A stretch of 64,000 bases of DNA from Sapria himalayana (taxonomy: Eukaryota > Streptophyta > Magnoliopsida > Malpighiales > Rafflesiaceae): the NCBI GenBank assembly GCA_029783825.1, contig JAREIK010000719.1:40933-104932 (forward strand), read 5' to 3'. Below are positions 38,337 through 54,359 of this stretch, one piece after another. Below the pieces are notes generated by a model. That model searched no databases and was not told the origin of the DNA. It saw only the letters and a program-made list of their open reading frames with translations. How positions within the stretch are numbered: position 1 is the stretch's first letter; each line of letters begins with the position of its first letter. The translations under genes were made by a program, and so were the position numbers.

Positions 38337-41300
38337 AGATATATAGACAGACAGAAAGATAGATTGATAGATAGATTGAAAGATATAAAAATTCATAAAT
38401 AAATAGATAGATAGATTATTAGATAGTTAGATCTAATAAATACAAAGATAGATAAACATATATATAGACAAATAGATAGGCAAATTGATAGACAGATAGA
38501 TAGATAAATACATAGATAGATAGATAGTAAAATAGTAAGATATATAGAAAGATTGATAGATAAAAAAATAGATAGATAGTTATATAGATAAACAGATTAT
38601 TAAAGGGATTTATAAAGAGATTAATAGATAGATAGGACAGATAAAAAATTGATCGATAGATAGATAGATAAACATATAGCTACTCAAATAAATAGATAAA
38701 TAAATAGAGATATATATATACATATTGATTGACAAATAGATAAATAGATACATAGATATACAAATATATAGAAAAATATATTGATATATAGATAGACATA
38801 TAAATAGAAAGATACACTTACAGACAAATAGATTTATAGATAGTCAAGTAGATATACAATCAGGCTGACAGACAGTCATGTAGATAGATAGTTAGGCAAA
38901 CAGATAGTCATGGAGACTAATATGCATCCAGATAGATAATAAGATAGATAGGCAGACAGATAGACATATTGATAGATAGATACACAAATAGATTGACTAA
39001 AAATAAATAGATAGATAGACAGATATATTGATTGATTAATAGATAGATAGATAGATATATTGATAGTAAGAAGATATACTGATCATTAGATAGATTGATA
39101 TATAGATAGTTAGACAGATATATTGACTAAATAATAAATAGATAGATAGACAGATATATTGAATGATTAATAGATAGATAGAAAGATATATAAATAGTAA
39201 GATAAACTAAAATATATATAGATAAATAGAAAGATAGAAAGATAGATAGAAAGATAGATTTATAGACATATAGAAAGATAAATTGATAGACAGATAGATA
39301 TACACAATGACAAACAAATAAATAGATAGATAGAAAGACATTAATAGACAGATATACAGTAAATTGATTGATCGATTAATAAATAGATCGAAAAATATAT
39401 ATACAGATAGATAAACTAAACGATTGATAGATAGATTTAAAGACAAAAAGAATGTTAGATTGATAGACAAATAGATAGATAGATAGATATAGGGAAAGGC
39501 AGACAAATAAATAATCAGATAGATAATGAGAAAGGTAAACATAGAGATAGACATATTGATAGATTGATAGATACACAGACATATTGATATATAGATAGAA
39601 AGTCAGATAGATTCACAGATAAATATACATACAGGCATATATATAGATAGATAGATAAAGATAGACAGAATGATAGAAAAATTTATAAACATATAGATAA
39701 ATAAATTGATCAATAGTTTGATAGATATATAGATATACACATAGATAGACAGATTGAGAGATAGACAGTTGATAGATAGATTAATAGAAAAATAGATTGA
39801 TATACACAAGATAAATAGATTAATAGATTGATAGATATATTATTCAAGAGATAAATAGATAGACAAATAAATAGACATATTATTAGATAGATAGATATAT
39901 AGATAGATAGATAGTAAGATAGATATACAAATTGATAGACATATAGATATATAGTTACATTGAAAGATATATTGACAGATAGAAAGATAGACATATAGAC
40001 AGATAGATAGATTTATATATAGATAATTAGATAGATAAATAGATATATAGATAGGTAGATATAAAAATAAATAGATAGACAGATAGATATGCAAATAAAC
40101 TAATTGTAGGTAGACAGATAGGTAGATAGTCTGGCAAATAGATTCACTAATAGATAGATAGACAAACAAAAAAACAAATAGATAGGCATATAGACAAAAA
40201 ATAGATACATAAATAGATAGATAAATAGTTTGATAGAAGGATAGATTTATAGATAGATTAATAGATTGATAAAAACATCGACAGATAGAAAGATTGATAG
40301 AAATATAGATATATAGATAAATTATATAGACAAATATAAAGAGAGATAGATAGCTAGATATGTAGACAAATAGATAAATAGATAGACATGCAGAGAGATA
40401 GATAGATAGATATATAGAAAAATATAAAGAAAGATTGATTGATAGATAGAGAGATAGATAGATAGATAGACACATAAATAGACAGATACATATGCAATTG
40501 ATAGATAGATTAATAGATAGATTGATAGATTGATTGAAAGATATATTTATAGAAATATAAAAAAATAGATTGATAGACAGATTAATTGATTGATTGATGG
40601 AAAAATGGATAGAAAGATAGATAAACAAATTGAAAGAAAAATAGATAGATAGATAGATAGTCAAATAGATAAATATATAGATAGATTATTAGACAGACAG
40701 ATATATAGATAGATTATTATTCATATAGATAGATAGATAGACAAATATGTAGAAAATCAATAGCCAGATAGATAGATAGATACATAAACTTATAGCTAGA
40801 TCATATAGATCGATAGACAGATAGATAGACATATAGATAGACATATAGATTGAAAATAGATAGCAAGATAGAAAGATAGACAAATAGGTAGATAAATAGA
40901 TAAATAGATTGATAGGCATATGGATATATAGATAGTTACATAGTTAGATAGACAAATAGATATATAGATATATATACAGATAGATTGACAGATTCATAGA
41001 TAGATATATAGATAGACAGATAGATAAATAGATAGATAGATAGGTAGATAGATAGATAAATTAATAGTTAAATAAGTAGATATATAGACAAATAGATTGA
41101 TAGTAAAGTAGAAATATAGCCAGGCAGCTAGATAGTCAAGCAGACATATAGTCAAGACAGATAGATAAGAATACAGAAATACTACTAGAAATATACATAG
41201 ATAGACATGATGAATAACAGAGATATAGATTGATAGATATTTGATATGTAGATTGATACAAAGATTAATAGATATATACTTAGATAGATTGATAAATAAA

Positions 41301-41343
41301 TTGATTGGCAGATATAAAGATATATAGATATATAGATAAATAG

Positions 41344-41411
<68 letters not shown>

Positions 41412-42993
41412 TGATTGATTAATAAATATAAATATATATATATATTGATAGATAGATACATAAAAATATAGACCGACATATGGATAGACAGATAGATACA
41501 CTGATAGATAGATAAACATAGAGAGAAACAGATAGATTGACAGATAGATAGCTAGAAAGATAGATAGATTGATAAACAAATTGATTTGGATAATAATAGA
41601 CTGATAGATAGATAGATAGTAAGATAGACAAATAGATAGGTAGATAGACAGTAAAGAAAATAGATAGTTTAGAAAATATATGGTAAGGTTCACACATAGT
41701 CAGGCACATAGGAGAAATAGAAAGATAGTCAGGCATATAGACATACAACCATATATATAAATAGTCAGACATATATATAGACAGATACTTAGATAGAAAG
41801 ACTGACTAATAGATATTTAGATAGATAGACATAATGATAGATAGTTTGATAAATAAATTGATAGACAGATTAATATATATATATATATAAATAGATTGAT
41901 TTATAAAAATAATGATAGACATACATATAGAAAGATAGATAGATAGATAAATAGATGATAGATAGATTGTTTGACAAATAGATAGACAGATAAATAGACA
42001 GATAGATATATAGATATAATGATAAAAAGATACACAAATTAATAAACATATTGATTGTCAAAATGATAAATTGATTGAAATACAGATTTATAGGCAGATT
42101 TATAGGCAGATTTATAACTAGATTTATAGATAGATTTATAAACATAAAGATAGGAAAATAGATAAACAGATAATAGAATGTTTGAGAGATTATTAGATAG
42201 ATAATTTAAAGATAGATAGATAGATAAAAGATAGATAGATATATAGAAAAATAGATAGATATATAGATAGATAGATAGATAGGTAGGTAGGTAGTGAGAT
42301 AAATAAATTGATAGATTTATAGATAAAAAGACTTAAAGATATATGGAAAGATAGATAGATAGACAAATAGATAAATACATAGATAGATATATAGATACAT
42401 ATATAGATAGATATATTGATAGATATATAGATAGATAGACAAATAGATAGATAGGTTGATTGATTGACAAAAAGATAGATATATAGATAAATAAATTGAT
42501 TGATAGATAGATAGATAGATAGACAAATATATAGAGAGATACATAGATATATAGATAGATAAATAGATAGATAGTCAGAAAGACAAATCAATAGATAGAC
42601 AGATAGATAGAAAGGTAGATAAATAATTAGATAGATAGAAAGATAAACAGATAGATAGATAGGAAGAAAGACAAATAAATAGATAGACATATAGATAGAT
42701 AGATATACAGATAGAATAATCATCAAAAACTCATATAAATAGATAGATAGATAGATAAACAGATAGATAGATTGACAAATGTATAGATTGATAGATAAAT
42801 AGATTGGTAGATAGATAGATATATAAACAGATAAAAAATATATAGTTTGAAAAATAGAAATAGAGACAGATACATAGAAACATAGATATATAAAAAGATA
42901 TTTGATAGAAAGATATATTGATAGATATGTTGATAAATATATTGATAGATATAATGATAGATAGACTTATCTATAAATTGTCTAATAGACATG

Positions 42994-43029
<36 letters not shown>

Positions 43030-43639
43030 CAAATAAATAGAAAGAAAAATAGACAAATTCATAGATAGATAGATAAATAGAGAGATAGAATGATATATGA
43101 GTAGATAGATAAAAAAATAGCTAATTAGATAGACAGATTTATTTATCAAAAAAAAAGACAGATAGATAGATCGATCCATAGACTAATAGACTTATATACT
43201 AAATGAATGATAGAGAGATAGATAGATAGAGAGATAGATAGACAAATAGAATGAAAAATAAATAAATAGATAGATAGATAAACAAATAGCTAAATAGATA
43301 GATTGACATCTATACATAAAGGCAAATAGATAGAAATACTGATAGTCTAATATATGAATAGAGAGATAGATAGAAAAACAAAAATAAAGATATATAGATA
43401 GACTAATTGGTAGATAGACAGATAGATATATAGAAAGATACAAAAATAGAAAGACATAGACAAATAGACTAATAGAAAGATAGACTAATATACTAATAAA
43501 TAGGTATACATATCGACAAGTTGACAAAAAGATAAATATAAATATATACAAAGATAGACAAATAGATAGATAGGTAGTTAGATACATAGATAGGTAGATA
43601 GAAATATACAAAGACAGATATATATATATATAATTATAG

Positions 43640-43692
43640 ACACATAGACACAGTGAAACATAGACATATATACACATAGACATAGACAGATA
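43640..43692. repeat. CACATAGA-type variant run within the GATA array
   Basis: Short run with 'gacacatagacacagtgaaacatagac', related to 46546-46612 and to the runs in block 1. Normal GATA repeat lies on both sides. Confidence 0.55.
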
Positions 43693-45156
43693 GATAGATG
43701 CAAAATGATACAGACTGATAGATAGACAAAAAGGCATATATGTAGAAAATCATATAGGCATATAAAGAGTAAGATAGATATATAGATAAACAAATAGATA
43801 GATCAAAAGATAGAAATATAGATATACAGACAAATAGACTGAAAGATAGAGAAATAGACAAATAGATAGATAGCAAGAAATACAGATAGACAGATAGATA
43901 AATAGACAGATATATATATTTAAATAGATTGAAAATTTATAGATAGACAAATTAATAGGTAGATAGATAGATAGATAGATTGACAAGTAGATAGAGGACA
44001 AATAGATAGTACATAGAAAGATAAAAAGTCGGATAGATAGACAGATAGACAAATAATCATATAGGTTGATAAAAAAATTGATAATAAGTAGATAAGAAGA
44101 TTGGTAGATATATAGATAGATAGATATATAGATATATAAAGAGATAGATAGATAGATAGATAGATATACAGATAGTTAGAGAGATAGATCGATAAATAGG
44201 AAGATAGCCAGATAGTTAGATAAACAATTAGACATATAGACATATAGATAGAAATACATAGTTTGATAGAAAGTAAGAAAGATAGATAGATAGCTAGATA
44301 GATAAATAAGCAGATAGGTAGATAGATAGATAGACATATAGATAGATAGTTAGGTAGTTAGATAGATAGATAGATAAATAGATAGATAGCTAGCTAGACA
44401 AATAAATAGATAGAAAGATTTGTATATAGATAGACAGATAGATAGATACATAGAAGAAAGATTAACAATTAGATAGATAGAGAGATATCCATATAGATAG
44501 AAAGATAATCAAATAGTTAAGATAGATTGATAGAAAGAAAGATATTTAGATAGGCATTTAAACATATATATATATATATACACACATTTAGAGAAATAGG
44601 TAGATAGATAGTTAACCAATTAGATAGACAGACAGATAGACAGATAGATTAATATATAGACATATAATTAATTAGACAAATAGACAAACAAATAGATATA
44701 TAGATAGATAGATAGATAGACAAATAGATAGATACAAAGATAGACTTATAGAAAGTTTGAGAGATAGATATATTGACAAATATATCAATAGATAGATAGA
44801 CAAATAGTTTGAGAGACAAGAAGATAGATTGATAGCTACATAGATATATTGATAGATAGATATATAGATTTACTAATAGACAAATAAATAGATAGATAGT
44901 TAGATAAATAAATAGATAGATAGATTAGAAGATAGACAATTAGACAAATTGAAAGATAGATAGTTAAACAATTACAAATAAAGAGAGATTGTCTTATAAT
45001 CATTTATATAACAAGATAGATTGATAGATATATAAATAAAGATATAGATAGATAAATAGACATATAATTATATAGACAGATAAATTGATATATAGATAGA
45101 TAGACAGATAAATATATACATAAATAGCTAATATATAGATAGATAAATAGATAGAT

Positions 45157-45196
<40 letters not shown>

Positions 45197-46545
45197 ATAT
45201 AGAAAGATAGATTGTTACATAGACATATAGATAGATAGATAGATAGACACATACCTAGATAAATGTGTAGATAAATAGATCGATAAAAATATAACCATAG
45301 AGATAGATAGATAGATAGATATACAAATAAACAGATAGATAGATATATATATATGGATAATTAGATAGTCAGATAGATAGATAGATAATTAGATAGATAG
45401 AAATTAAGACATATATATATATATATACAGATAGATTGAAAGATAGATAAAAACATAGATAAATAGATAGACAAATAAAAAGATAAATAGATACTTAAAT
45501 ATAAAGATATACTAATACACATAGAAAGATACATAGATAGAGAGATAGACAGATAAATACATAAATAGATAGATAAATAGATAGATAGGTAGTTAGATAG
45601 ATAGACACATAGATAGATAGACTATTAGATAGATATATAGATATAGATATAGATATATATATTAACTGTTAGATTGATAGACAAATATAGAAATAGATGA
45701 GTAGAAAAAAAACAAAAACACAAATAGACAAATAGACAAAAATATAGATAGATAAATACACTCAGACAAATATACAAATATATAGATAGATAGATAGAAA
45801 TATAGATAAATAGATAGATATACAGATAGACAAATAGATAGATTATCAAAAAGACTGATTGATAGATAGAGATATAGATGGATAGATATATATATATATA
45901 CATACACACACATTAATTTATAAATTTGAAAGAGAGAGATAGAGAAAGATAGACAAAAAGATGTCTAAATTGTTTGACAAATAGATAGATAGAAAAATAG
46001 ATAGATAGATAAATAGGCAGAAAGATAGATAAATATATAGATAGATAGATATATTAATAGATATATCTACAAATAGATAGATAGATAGATAGACATATAG
46101 ATAGATAGACAAACATATAGATAGATATATAGATAAACAAATAGACATTTGTAAGTTTGATAGGTAAATAAATAGACTGATATATTGATTAACACATAGA
46201 CAAATAGACAAATAGACAAATAGATAAATAGATACATACATAAATAGGTAGATAGACAAATAAACAGATAGGTTGATTGATTAACAAAAAGATAGATAGA
46301 CATATAGATAAATTGACAGATAGATAGATACATAGATAGATTAATATATAGATTAATATATAGATTAATATATAGAGAGATACATAAATATATAGATAGA
46401 CAAATAGATAGAAAGACATATAGTCAGATAGATAAATCAATAGATAGACAGATAGATAGAAAGGTAGATAAATACATATGTAGATAGAAAGATAGATAAA
46501 TATATAAATATAGAGATAAGCTTATAGATACATAGAAATTTTAAA

Positions 46546-46612
46546 GATATAGACACATAGACACAGAGACACATATACACATAAACACATAGACACATAT
46601 ACATGAAGAGAT
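46546..46612. repeat. CACATAGA-type variant run within the GATA array
   Basis: Contains GACACATAGACACAGAGACA and then several CACATA units; shares the 'acacatagacacag' order with the run at 43640. Both are followed at a similar distance by 'catatatgtagaa(a/t)' and a 'catata(g/a)gcatat' motif, so they are parts of a duplicated stretch about 2.9 kb apart. Confidence 0.55.
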
Positions 46613-48687
46613 AGAAAGATACAAATAGATACAGATATATAGATAGAAAAATAGACATATATGTAGAATGACATATAAGCATATAGAGAGATCGATAAAT
46701 ATATAGATAAACAAATCGATAGATCAAAAAATATAAATATAGTTATACAGACAAATAGACTTATAGATAGATAGATAGATAGATAGATAGACAAATAGAT
46801 AGATAGTAAGATATATAGATAAACAGATAGATATATATACAGAGATATAGATAGATAGATTAAAAAATATATAGATAAATAGATATATAGGAAGATTGAT
46901 AGAAAGATAGATAGATAGACTACTAGACAGATAGATAAATAGATAGATACATAGAAATATAAATAGTCAGATAGATAGACAGATAGGCAAATAGTCAAAT
47001 AGATTGAGAGACAAATAGATAGATAAGTAGATTGGAAGATAAGTAGATAGATAGATAGATATATAGATAGATAGAAAGACTGATAGATAGATAGACAAAT
47101 AGATGGATAGATATACAGATAGTTAGATTGACAGATCGATAAATATGAAGATACGCATATAGTCAGATATGCAGAAATACATATAGACATATAAATAGAT
47201 CGATAGATAGTCAGATAAATAGATAGATAAATAGATAGATAAGAAAATTGGTAGATAGACAAATAGACATATAGATAGATATATAGTTAGCTAGATAGAT
47301 AGATAGATAGATAGTTTGTTAGATAGACAGATAGATAAATATACAAATAGATAGATAAAAAGATAGGTATATAATTAGATAAATAGATAAATAAAAAGAT
47401 TAACAATTAGAAAGACAGAAAGATAGCCTGATTATTAGAAAGATAATTAGATAGTTAAAGAGATAGATTGATAGATATACATATATATAGATAGTCATTT
47501 AAACATATATATAGATAGACACAGACAAATAGATAGATAGATAGATATAATAGATAGTTAACCAAATAGACATAGATATATAGAAGATACATTGATTAAT
47601 ATATGGACATATAGAAAATTAGATAAATAGACAGACAGATAGATAGATAGATATAATGTTATATAGACTGATAAATTGATATATAGATAGATAGACATTT
47701 AGATATATACATAAATAGCTAATATACTAATAGATAAATAAATAAATAGATAGATATATTATTAAATAGATAGATAGATAAATAGATAGATATATAAATA
47801 GACATATATATAGATAGTGAGATAGGCATTTAGATCGATAGATTGATAACAATATAGCCATAGAGATAAATCGATAGATAGATATATATATACAAATAAA
47901 TATACATATATATAGATAGATAGATAGACAGATAGATTGATAGATAGATAGATAGAAAGATAGATAGACAGATAGATAGTTAGATAGAATGACAGATAGA
48001 CAGATAGACAGATCGACAAATAGAAAGCTAGATAGATAGAAAAATAGAAAGAGAGATTTATAGTTAGAAAGATAGATACACAGATATATAAAGATAGGTA
48101 GATATACTGATAAATAGATAGATATAGAGATAGATAGATATACATATAGACAAACAGATAGATAGATAGATAGATAGACAAATACATAGATAAATAGATA
48201 GACATAGAAAGATAGACAAATACTCATATAGAAAGATATACTGATACAAATATACAGATATACTGATTATATAGATAGATAGATAGATAGATACAAAAAT
48301 AAAAAGAAAGATATATAGATTGACAGATATACAAAGAAGCAAATAGATAGATAAGCAGATAGTTAAATCGATGGATAGATAGATAGATATATAGATAGAC
48401 ATATAGGCAGATTGACTGATAGTCTCATAGACAAAAAAACATAAGACATTTAAAGAGGTTGACAGAAAGAAACTTAGAAATATGGACATATAGATAGATA
48501 AATAAAATGTTAGATAAATAGATAAACATATAGAAAGAAATATAGATAGATAGACAACTAGACAAATTTTGTTAGATAGATAGACAGATAGATAAATAGA
48601 TAGATACAAAGAGATATAGAGAGAGAGAGAGAGCAAGAGAGAAAAGTAGATTGATTGATAGATAAATAGATTGAGAGAGATATAGAT

Positions 48688-48730
<43 letters not shown>

Positions 48731-50321
48731 GGTAGACAAATAGACAAATAAACAGATATAGAGATATACAAATAGACATATATACAAATAGACAGATAGA
48801 TAGATCTTTATATATATATGTATATAGATATATATAGATAGATAGAATTATTAATTTATTTATTTATTTTTAGATAGATATATAGATAGATAGTTAGAAA
48901 GAAAGATAGATTTATTGAATGATAGATAGATAGATTTACAAATAGACGAATAGAAAAAATTACAAAAAGACAAATAGATAGAAATAGATATAGATAAATA
49001 GACACTTAGATAGATAGAAAAATATATTGAAAGTCAGATAGACAAATAGATAGATAGATTTTAGAAGAATAGATAAATAGATAGATATATAGATAGACAA
49101 ATTGATAGATTAACAAATAGATAGATTGATATTATTTAGATAGATAGATAGATAGATATATTGATAGTTTGACAAATAGATTGATAAACAAAAAGAAGGA
49201 TAAAGAGTGATATAGATAGATTTATCGATAGACAGATTGACACACAGGTTGATATAATGCTAGACATATCAAAAAATAGACACAAAGATAGATTCAAATA
49301 GACATATAGAATCATAGATAGATTGGAAGATAGACAAAGAAATATACAATAGACAAATAAATCTATAAATAGTTAGATATATCGACAAATAGAAAATTGA
49401 AAGAAAGATAGATAAGAAAATCGAAAGATAGAATTATAAACTGATAGATTTATAGACTGATAGATGGTTGGATAGTTAGATAGATAAATAGATACAAAAG
49501 GATAGTAAGACAAGTAGGTATATAAAAAGATAAATAGATAGATATATAGATTGATAGATTGATTGATTAATCAGATATACTGATAGACTGGTAGATAGAA
49601 ATATTGTTAGATAGTAAGATAGATAGATATAAAGAAAGATAGATACATAGATATATATATTGAAAAATAGACATAAACAAATAGATAGATATATAGATAG
49701 ACATATAGACAGATGGATAGATAGATAGATATTGAGATAAACATATAGATAGATAAACATATAGATATATAGATAAATAAACATATAAATAGATAGATAG
49801 ACAGATAGACAAATGTACAAATAGATTGATAGACAGATAGTCAAATAGATTAATAGATAAATAGTCAAATAGATAGATAGATATATATATATATATATAG
49901 ACATATAGAAAGATATAAATATAGACAGCCAGATAGATAGACAGTCAGATTGATTGGTTGATTGATTGATTGATATATAAATTGATAGATAGATAAGCAA
50001 AAATATAGATAGGTAGACAAGCAGATAAATAGATAGATTCAAAGATAGAAATATAAATAAACAAATAGATAGATAAATAGACATATAGAAATATAGATAG
50101 ATAGACAGATAGAAAATTATAGAAAAATAGAGAGATAAACAAATAGAAAACTAGATAGATATACTCATAGACACATAGAGGCATTAATAAATAGATATAT
50201 AGACAGATATATAATTAGAATAATAGATCAACTAATAGGAAGTTAAATAGTTTGATAGATAGACACAAAGATAAATAGATAGATAGACTACTAAAAAGAT
50301 TGATAGATAGATAGATATATA

Positions 50322-50424
<103 letters not shown>

Positions 50425-50666
50425 AAAGATGATTGATAGATAGGAAAGAATACAGATAGACATATAGTTAGATAGAAAGATATTCAAATAGATAAATATA
50501 TAAAAAGATAGACAAATAGATAGATAGACAGATAGTGAAATAGATAGAGAGATAGATAGATTGATAGACAACTGATAGATAGATAGATTGTTTGATTAAT
50601 AGATATACAGATAGACAGATAGAAAAATAGAAAGAAAGATAAATAGATATAAATAGATAGATAGAT

Positions 50667-50718
<52 letters not shown>

Positions 50719-50720
<2 letters not shown>

Positions 50721-51238
50721 GAAATTATGCTCTCATAGTTATGATTTTAAGATACAGAAGAGAATAAAATAATAAAACAATAGAACAATATATATCCAAT
50801 CCGTAATCCAACATGATAGAATCAAAAAAATGAAAAAACACAACACCAGAAATAATGTGGTTCATTAGTCGATCAGTATGACTAGCTACTTCTACCAGAA
50901 AACACTTATGCATTATAAATTAAACCAAAAATGTCTTATAGTATGTGCAGCACAGAGACAATCACAATAAATTACATAAAAAGAGAAAGAAAGAGAGAGA
51001 GAGAAGATGATGATGAATAGTTCCGGATCCGAAAAAATAGCAACCTGAAAATAAAAATACAAAAACATTTATAATAATAACTTTCGGTTCAATCCAATAA
51101 AACTAGCTACATCCACTGTTATTGTGCTACTGCTACATTATCGGCCTCTTAATATTTCCTTTCCTGCACTTACATGAAAATATTTAAACAGAAGCATTTA
51201 GTTATACAAAAAGATAATCAAAAACATATTAATATAAA

Positions 51239-51240
<2 letters not shown>
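50719..51240 (-). mobile_element. LTR-like fragment between GATA blocks 3 and 4
   Basis: About 520 bp of non-satellite DNA. On the minus strand, GTGGATGTAGCTAGTTTTAT with TTGAACCGAAAG and, further on, GTAGAAGTAGCTAGTCAT with GAACCACATTATTTCTGGTG resemble the 'GTGGACGTAGG...CGAACCACGT' part found near the 3' end of many plant copia LTRs. A CT-rich stretch lies between them. No coding frame and no clear LTR ends are present. An alternative is a piece of unrelated intergenic DNA. Confidence 0.35.
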
Positions 51241-51277
<37 letters not shown>

Positions 51278-52045
51278 AAAAGATAGAAAATAGTTAGACA
51301 TATAGACAGATATATAGATAGACAAATAGACAAAAAGAAATATTGAGAAATAGATTAAAATAGAGATAGATAAATAGACACTTAGATAGATAGGCAAAAA
51401 AGTTTGTTAAATAGTTAGATAGGTAAATAAATAGAAAAATAAAAAAATATACATATAGATTGTTAGTTAGAGAATTAGGTAGATAAAAAATAAATATATA
51501 GTAAGATTCATAGATTGACTGATTGATATATTTCCAAATAGAAACATAGATAGATAAACATATAAACAAATAGAAAGTTAGATATATAGATAAATATATA
51601 GATAGAAAGATAGGTAGATATATAGATATTTAGATAATAAGATAAACATAAAGATTATTAGACAAATACATATATAAACATATAGCTAGATAGACAGATA
51701 GATAAATGGATAGACAGATAGACTTATACACTAATATACTATTAGATAGATCGAGAGATAGATAGATTGAGAGATAGATAGATTAATAGATAGATAGACA
51801 AATTGATAGATAGACATATAGACAAATAGATAGATTCACAGATAGATAGATAGATAGACAAATAGACATATAGATATTTAGACAGAGAAATAGATAGATA
51901 GATAGATAGATAGATAGACATATAGATAGATTGATAGATAGATTGACAATAGACAAATAAATAGATAGATAAATAGATAGATAGTTTAAAAGATAGATAA
52001 ATATATAGATAGATAGATAGATAGACATATAAACAAATAGAAATA
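51241..52045 (-). repeat. Degenerate (GATA)n satellite block 4
   Basis: Starts with an (AT)n tract (51240-51273), then GATA-type repeat on the + strand up to the strand switch at about 52045. Same composition as block 3, so the two were probably one block split by the LTR-like fragment. Confidence 0.95.
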
Positions 52046-52060
52046 TATTTATCTATTTCT
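52034..52060. other. Strand-switch point of the tetranucleotide array
   Basis: The + strand changes from GATA to TATC within about 10 bp around AAATATATTT (52041-52050). Flanking AAATAG on the left and CTATTT on the right are complementary, so the junction is an imperfect inverted repeat with a 2-base offset. Left of this point every array block is GATA on +, right of it every block is TATC on +. Confidence 0.9.
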
Positions 52061-52426
52061 CTATCTATTTATCTATCTATATGTGTATCTATGTTTATCT
52101 ATATGTCTATCAATTTGCTTATATATTTATTTATCAATTTGCCTATCAATCTCAATATCATTCTTTCTATCAATCTATATATCTATCTATCTATCTATAT
52201 ACCTTTTTATCTATTTGTATGTCTATCTATTTGTCTATTTATCTTTTATCGATCTATTTATCTATCTATTTTTCTATCTATCTGTCTTTCTATATGTCAT
52301 TCTATCTATCTATCTGTATGTATATTTATCTTTCTCTCTATCTGTCTATCTCTATATTTGTAAGTATATCTATCTATCTATCTAACTTTCTATTTATCTT
52401 TATATCTATCTTTTTATCTCTCTATC

Positions 52427-52459
<33 letters not shown>

Positions 52460-54356
52460 GTCTATCTATCTATTAATCTAATATCAATCTATCTAGCAAT
52501 ATATCAATCTAAATGATCTGTCTATTTGTTTGTCTATCTATGTATCTATCTATCTATGTATCTTTGTCTATCTAACTAACTATCTATCTATCTATATATC
52601 ATTTTATCTATCTTTCTATCCATCTATCTATCAATATGTCTATATATCAATCTATCAATATATCTATCTATCTTTTAATCTATCTATCTAACTATCTATC
52701 TATCTATTTATCTATCTATTTTTATGTCTATCTATCTGTCTATCAATCAATCCATCTATCTCTCTATCTCTTAGTCTATCTATCTATCTGTTTGTCTTTT
52801 TATCTATCTTTCTATCAATTTAGCTATCTTTCTATCAGTCTTTCTATCTATCTGGCTATCTATTTGTCTATCTTTGTGTATATCTATATGTCTATCTTTA
52901 TGTCTATCTACCTATCAATCATTCAATTTATCTATATATATATATATATATATATATCTTTTTGTCTATCTGTCTATCCGCCTATTTATTTATATATTTA
53001 CTTATATGTTTGTGTCTATCTATCTATCTACCTATCAATTTATTTTACTGTGTATATGTCTATCTTTAAATCCATCTTCTTATCTATTAATCTATATATA
53101 TATCTATCTATCTGTCTATCTTATTTATATTTTATTAAAGCATCTATCTATCATTCTATCTATCTATCTATTTATTTAACTATCTATCTAAATGCCTATA
53201 TATATATATATATCTATGTATATGCTTATCTTTATTTCAATCTATCTACCTATGTGTCTTTTATGTCTAACTATATATTTGTCTATTTGTCTATCTATAT
53301 ATCTATCAGTCTATATACCTGTAATCCTATCTACCTTTCTACCTTTTTACCTAATTGTCTACTTGTCTACCTGTCTGCCTATCTACCTGTCTACTTATCT
53401 TTCTATCAATGTGTTGACCTATCTGACTGTCTACCTATCTGCCTATCTACCTATCTACCTCTCTATCTTTCTAACTATCTACCTATCTATATGTCTATCA
53501 GTCTATCTGTATATCTGTCTATCTGTCTATATGTCTATATGTCTATCTGTGTATCTATCTATCTGTCTATAGATATATCTTTCTATCTATCTATCTGTCA
53601 ATCTATCAATCTTTTAATCTTTCTATTTGTATATCTTTCTATATATCAATCTATCTATCAATCTATTTGTCTATCTATCTATCTATCTTTCTATCTGTCT
53701 ATTTGTATATCTACCTATCAATCTCTCTATTTATCTATCTATCTTTATATTTGTCTATTTATCTATCTATCTATCTATATATCTATTTCTCTATTTGTTT
53801 ATCTACTATCTATCAATATATCTATTTATCTATCTGACTATCTATCTATCTATCTATTTGTCTATGTGTCTATCTATCTACTTGTTTGTCTATCTATCTA
53901 TCTATCTACATATTAATCTATCTATCTATCAATCAATTAGTATATATTTCTATCTGTCAATCTATCTATATGACTATCTTTCCATATGTATATCTATCTA
54001 TCTATCTATTAAACTTTATATATTTCTATCTATCTATTTGTCTATATATCTATCTATCTACATTTATATCTGTCAATAAACTTATCTATCTATCTATCAT
54101 TCTATTTATCTATCATTCTATTTATCTATCTATCCTCTTGCCTATTTATGTATCTTTCTATCTATATGCCTATTTGTTTATCTTTCTATTAGTCTATCTG
54201 TATATCTATCTATTTGTCTATCTATCTATCTGTCTAGATATGTATATTTTCACATGTCTATCTATCTACCTATTACATATCTACCTGTCTACATATCTTT
54301 CTATCTACATGTCTACTTGTCTAGCTATCTAGTTGTTTACCTGTTTACCTATCTAC
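52046..54356 (+). repeat. Degenerate (TATC)n satellite block 5
   Basis: Same satellite as blocks 1-4 but with the TATC strand on +. It contains CTGTCTAC/CTACCTGTC-rich stretches (53330-53480, 54285-54350) that correspond to GTAGACAG variants. It holds the longest open frame of the window (52636-53916, 426 codons of Tyr/Leu/Ser/Ile/Cys), a repeat artefact. It ends in an (AT)n tract near 54356-54369. Confidence 0.97.
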
Positions 54357-54359
54357 ATA

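Noticed and set aside
52081..53916. Overlapping + strand frames up to 426 codons that look like repetitive membrane proteins
   Set aside because: Same repeat artefact as on the minus strand; hydrophobicity comes from the TAT/CTA/TCT/ATC codons and not from designed membrane segments.
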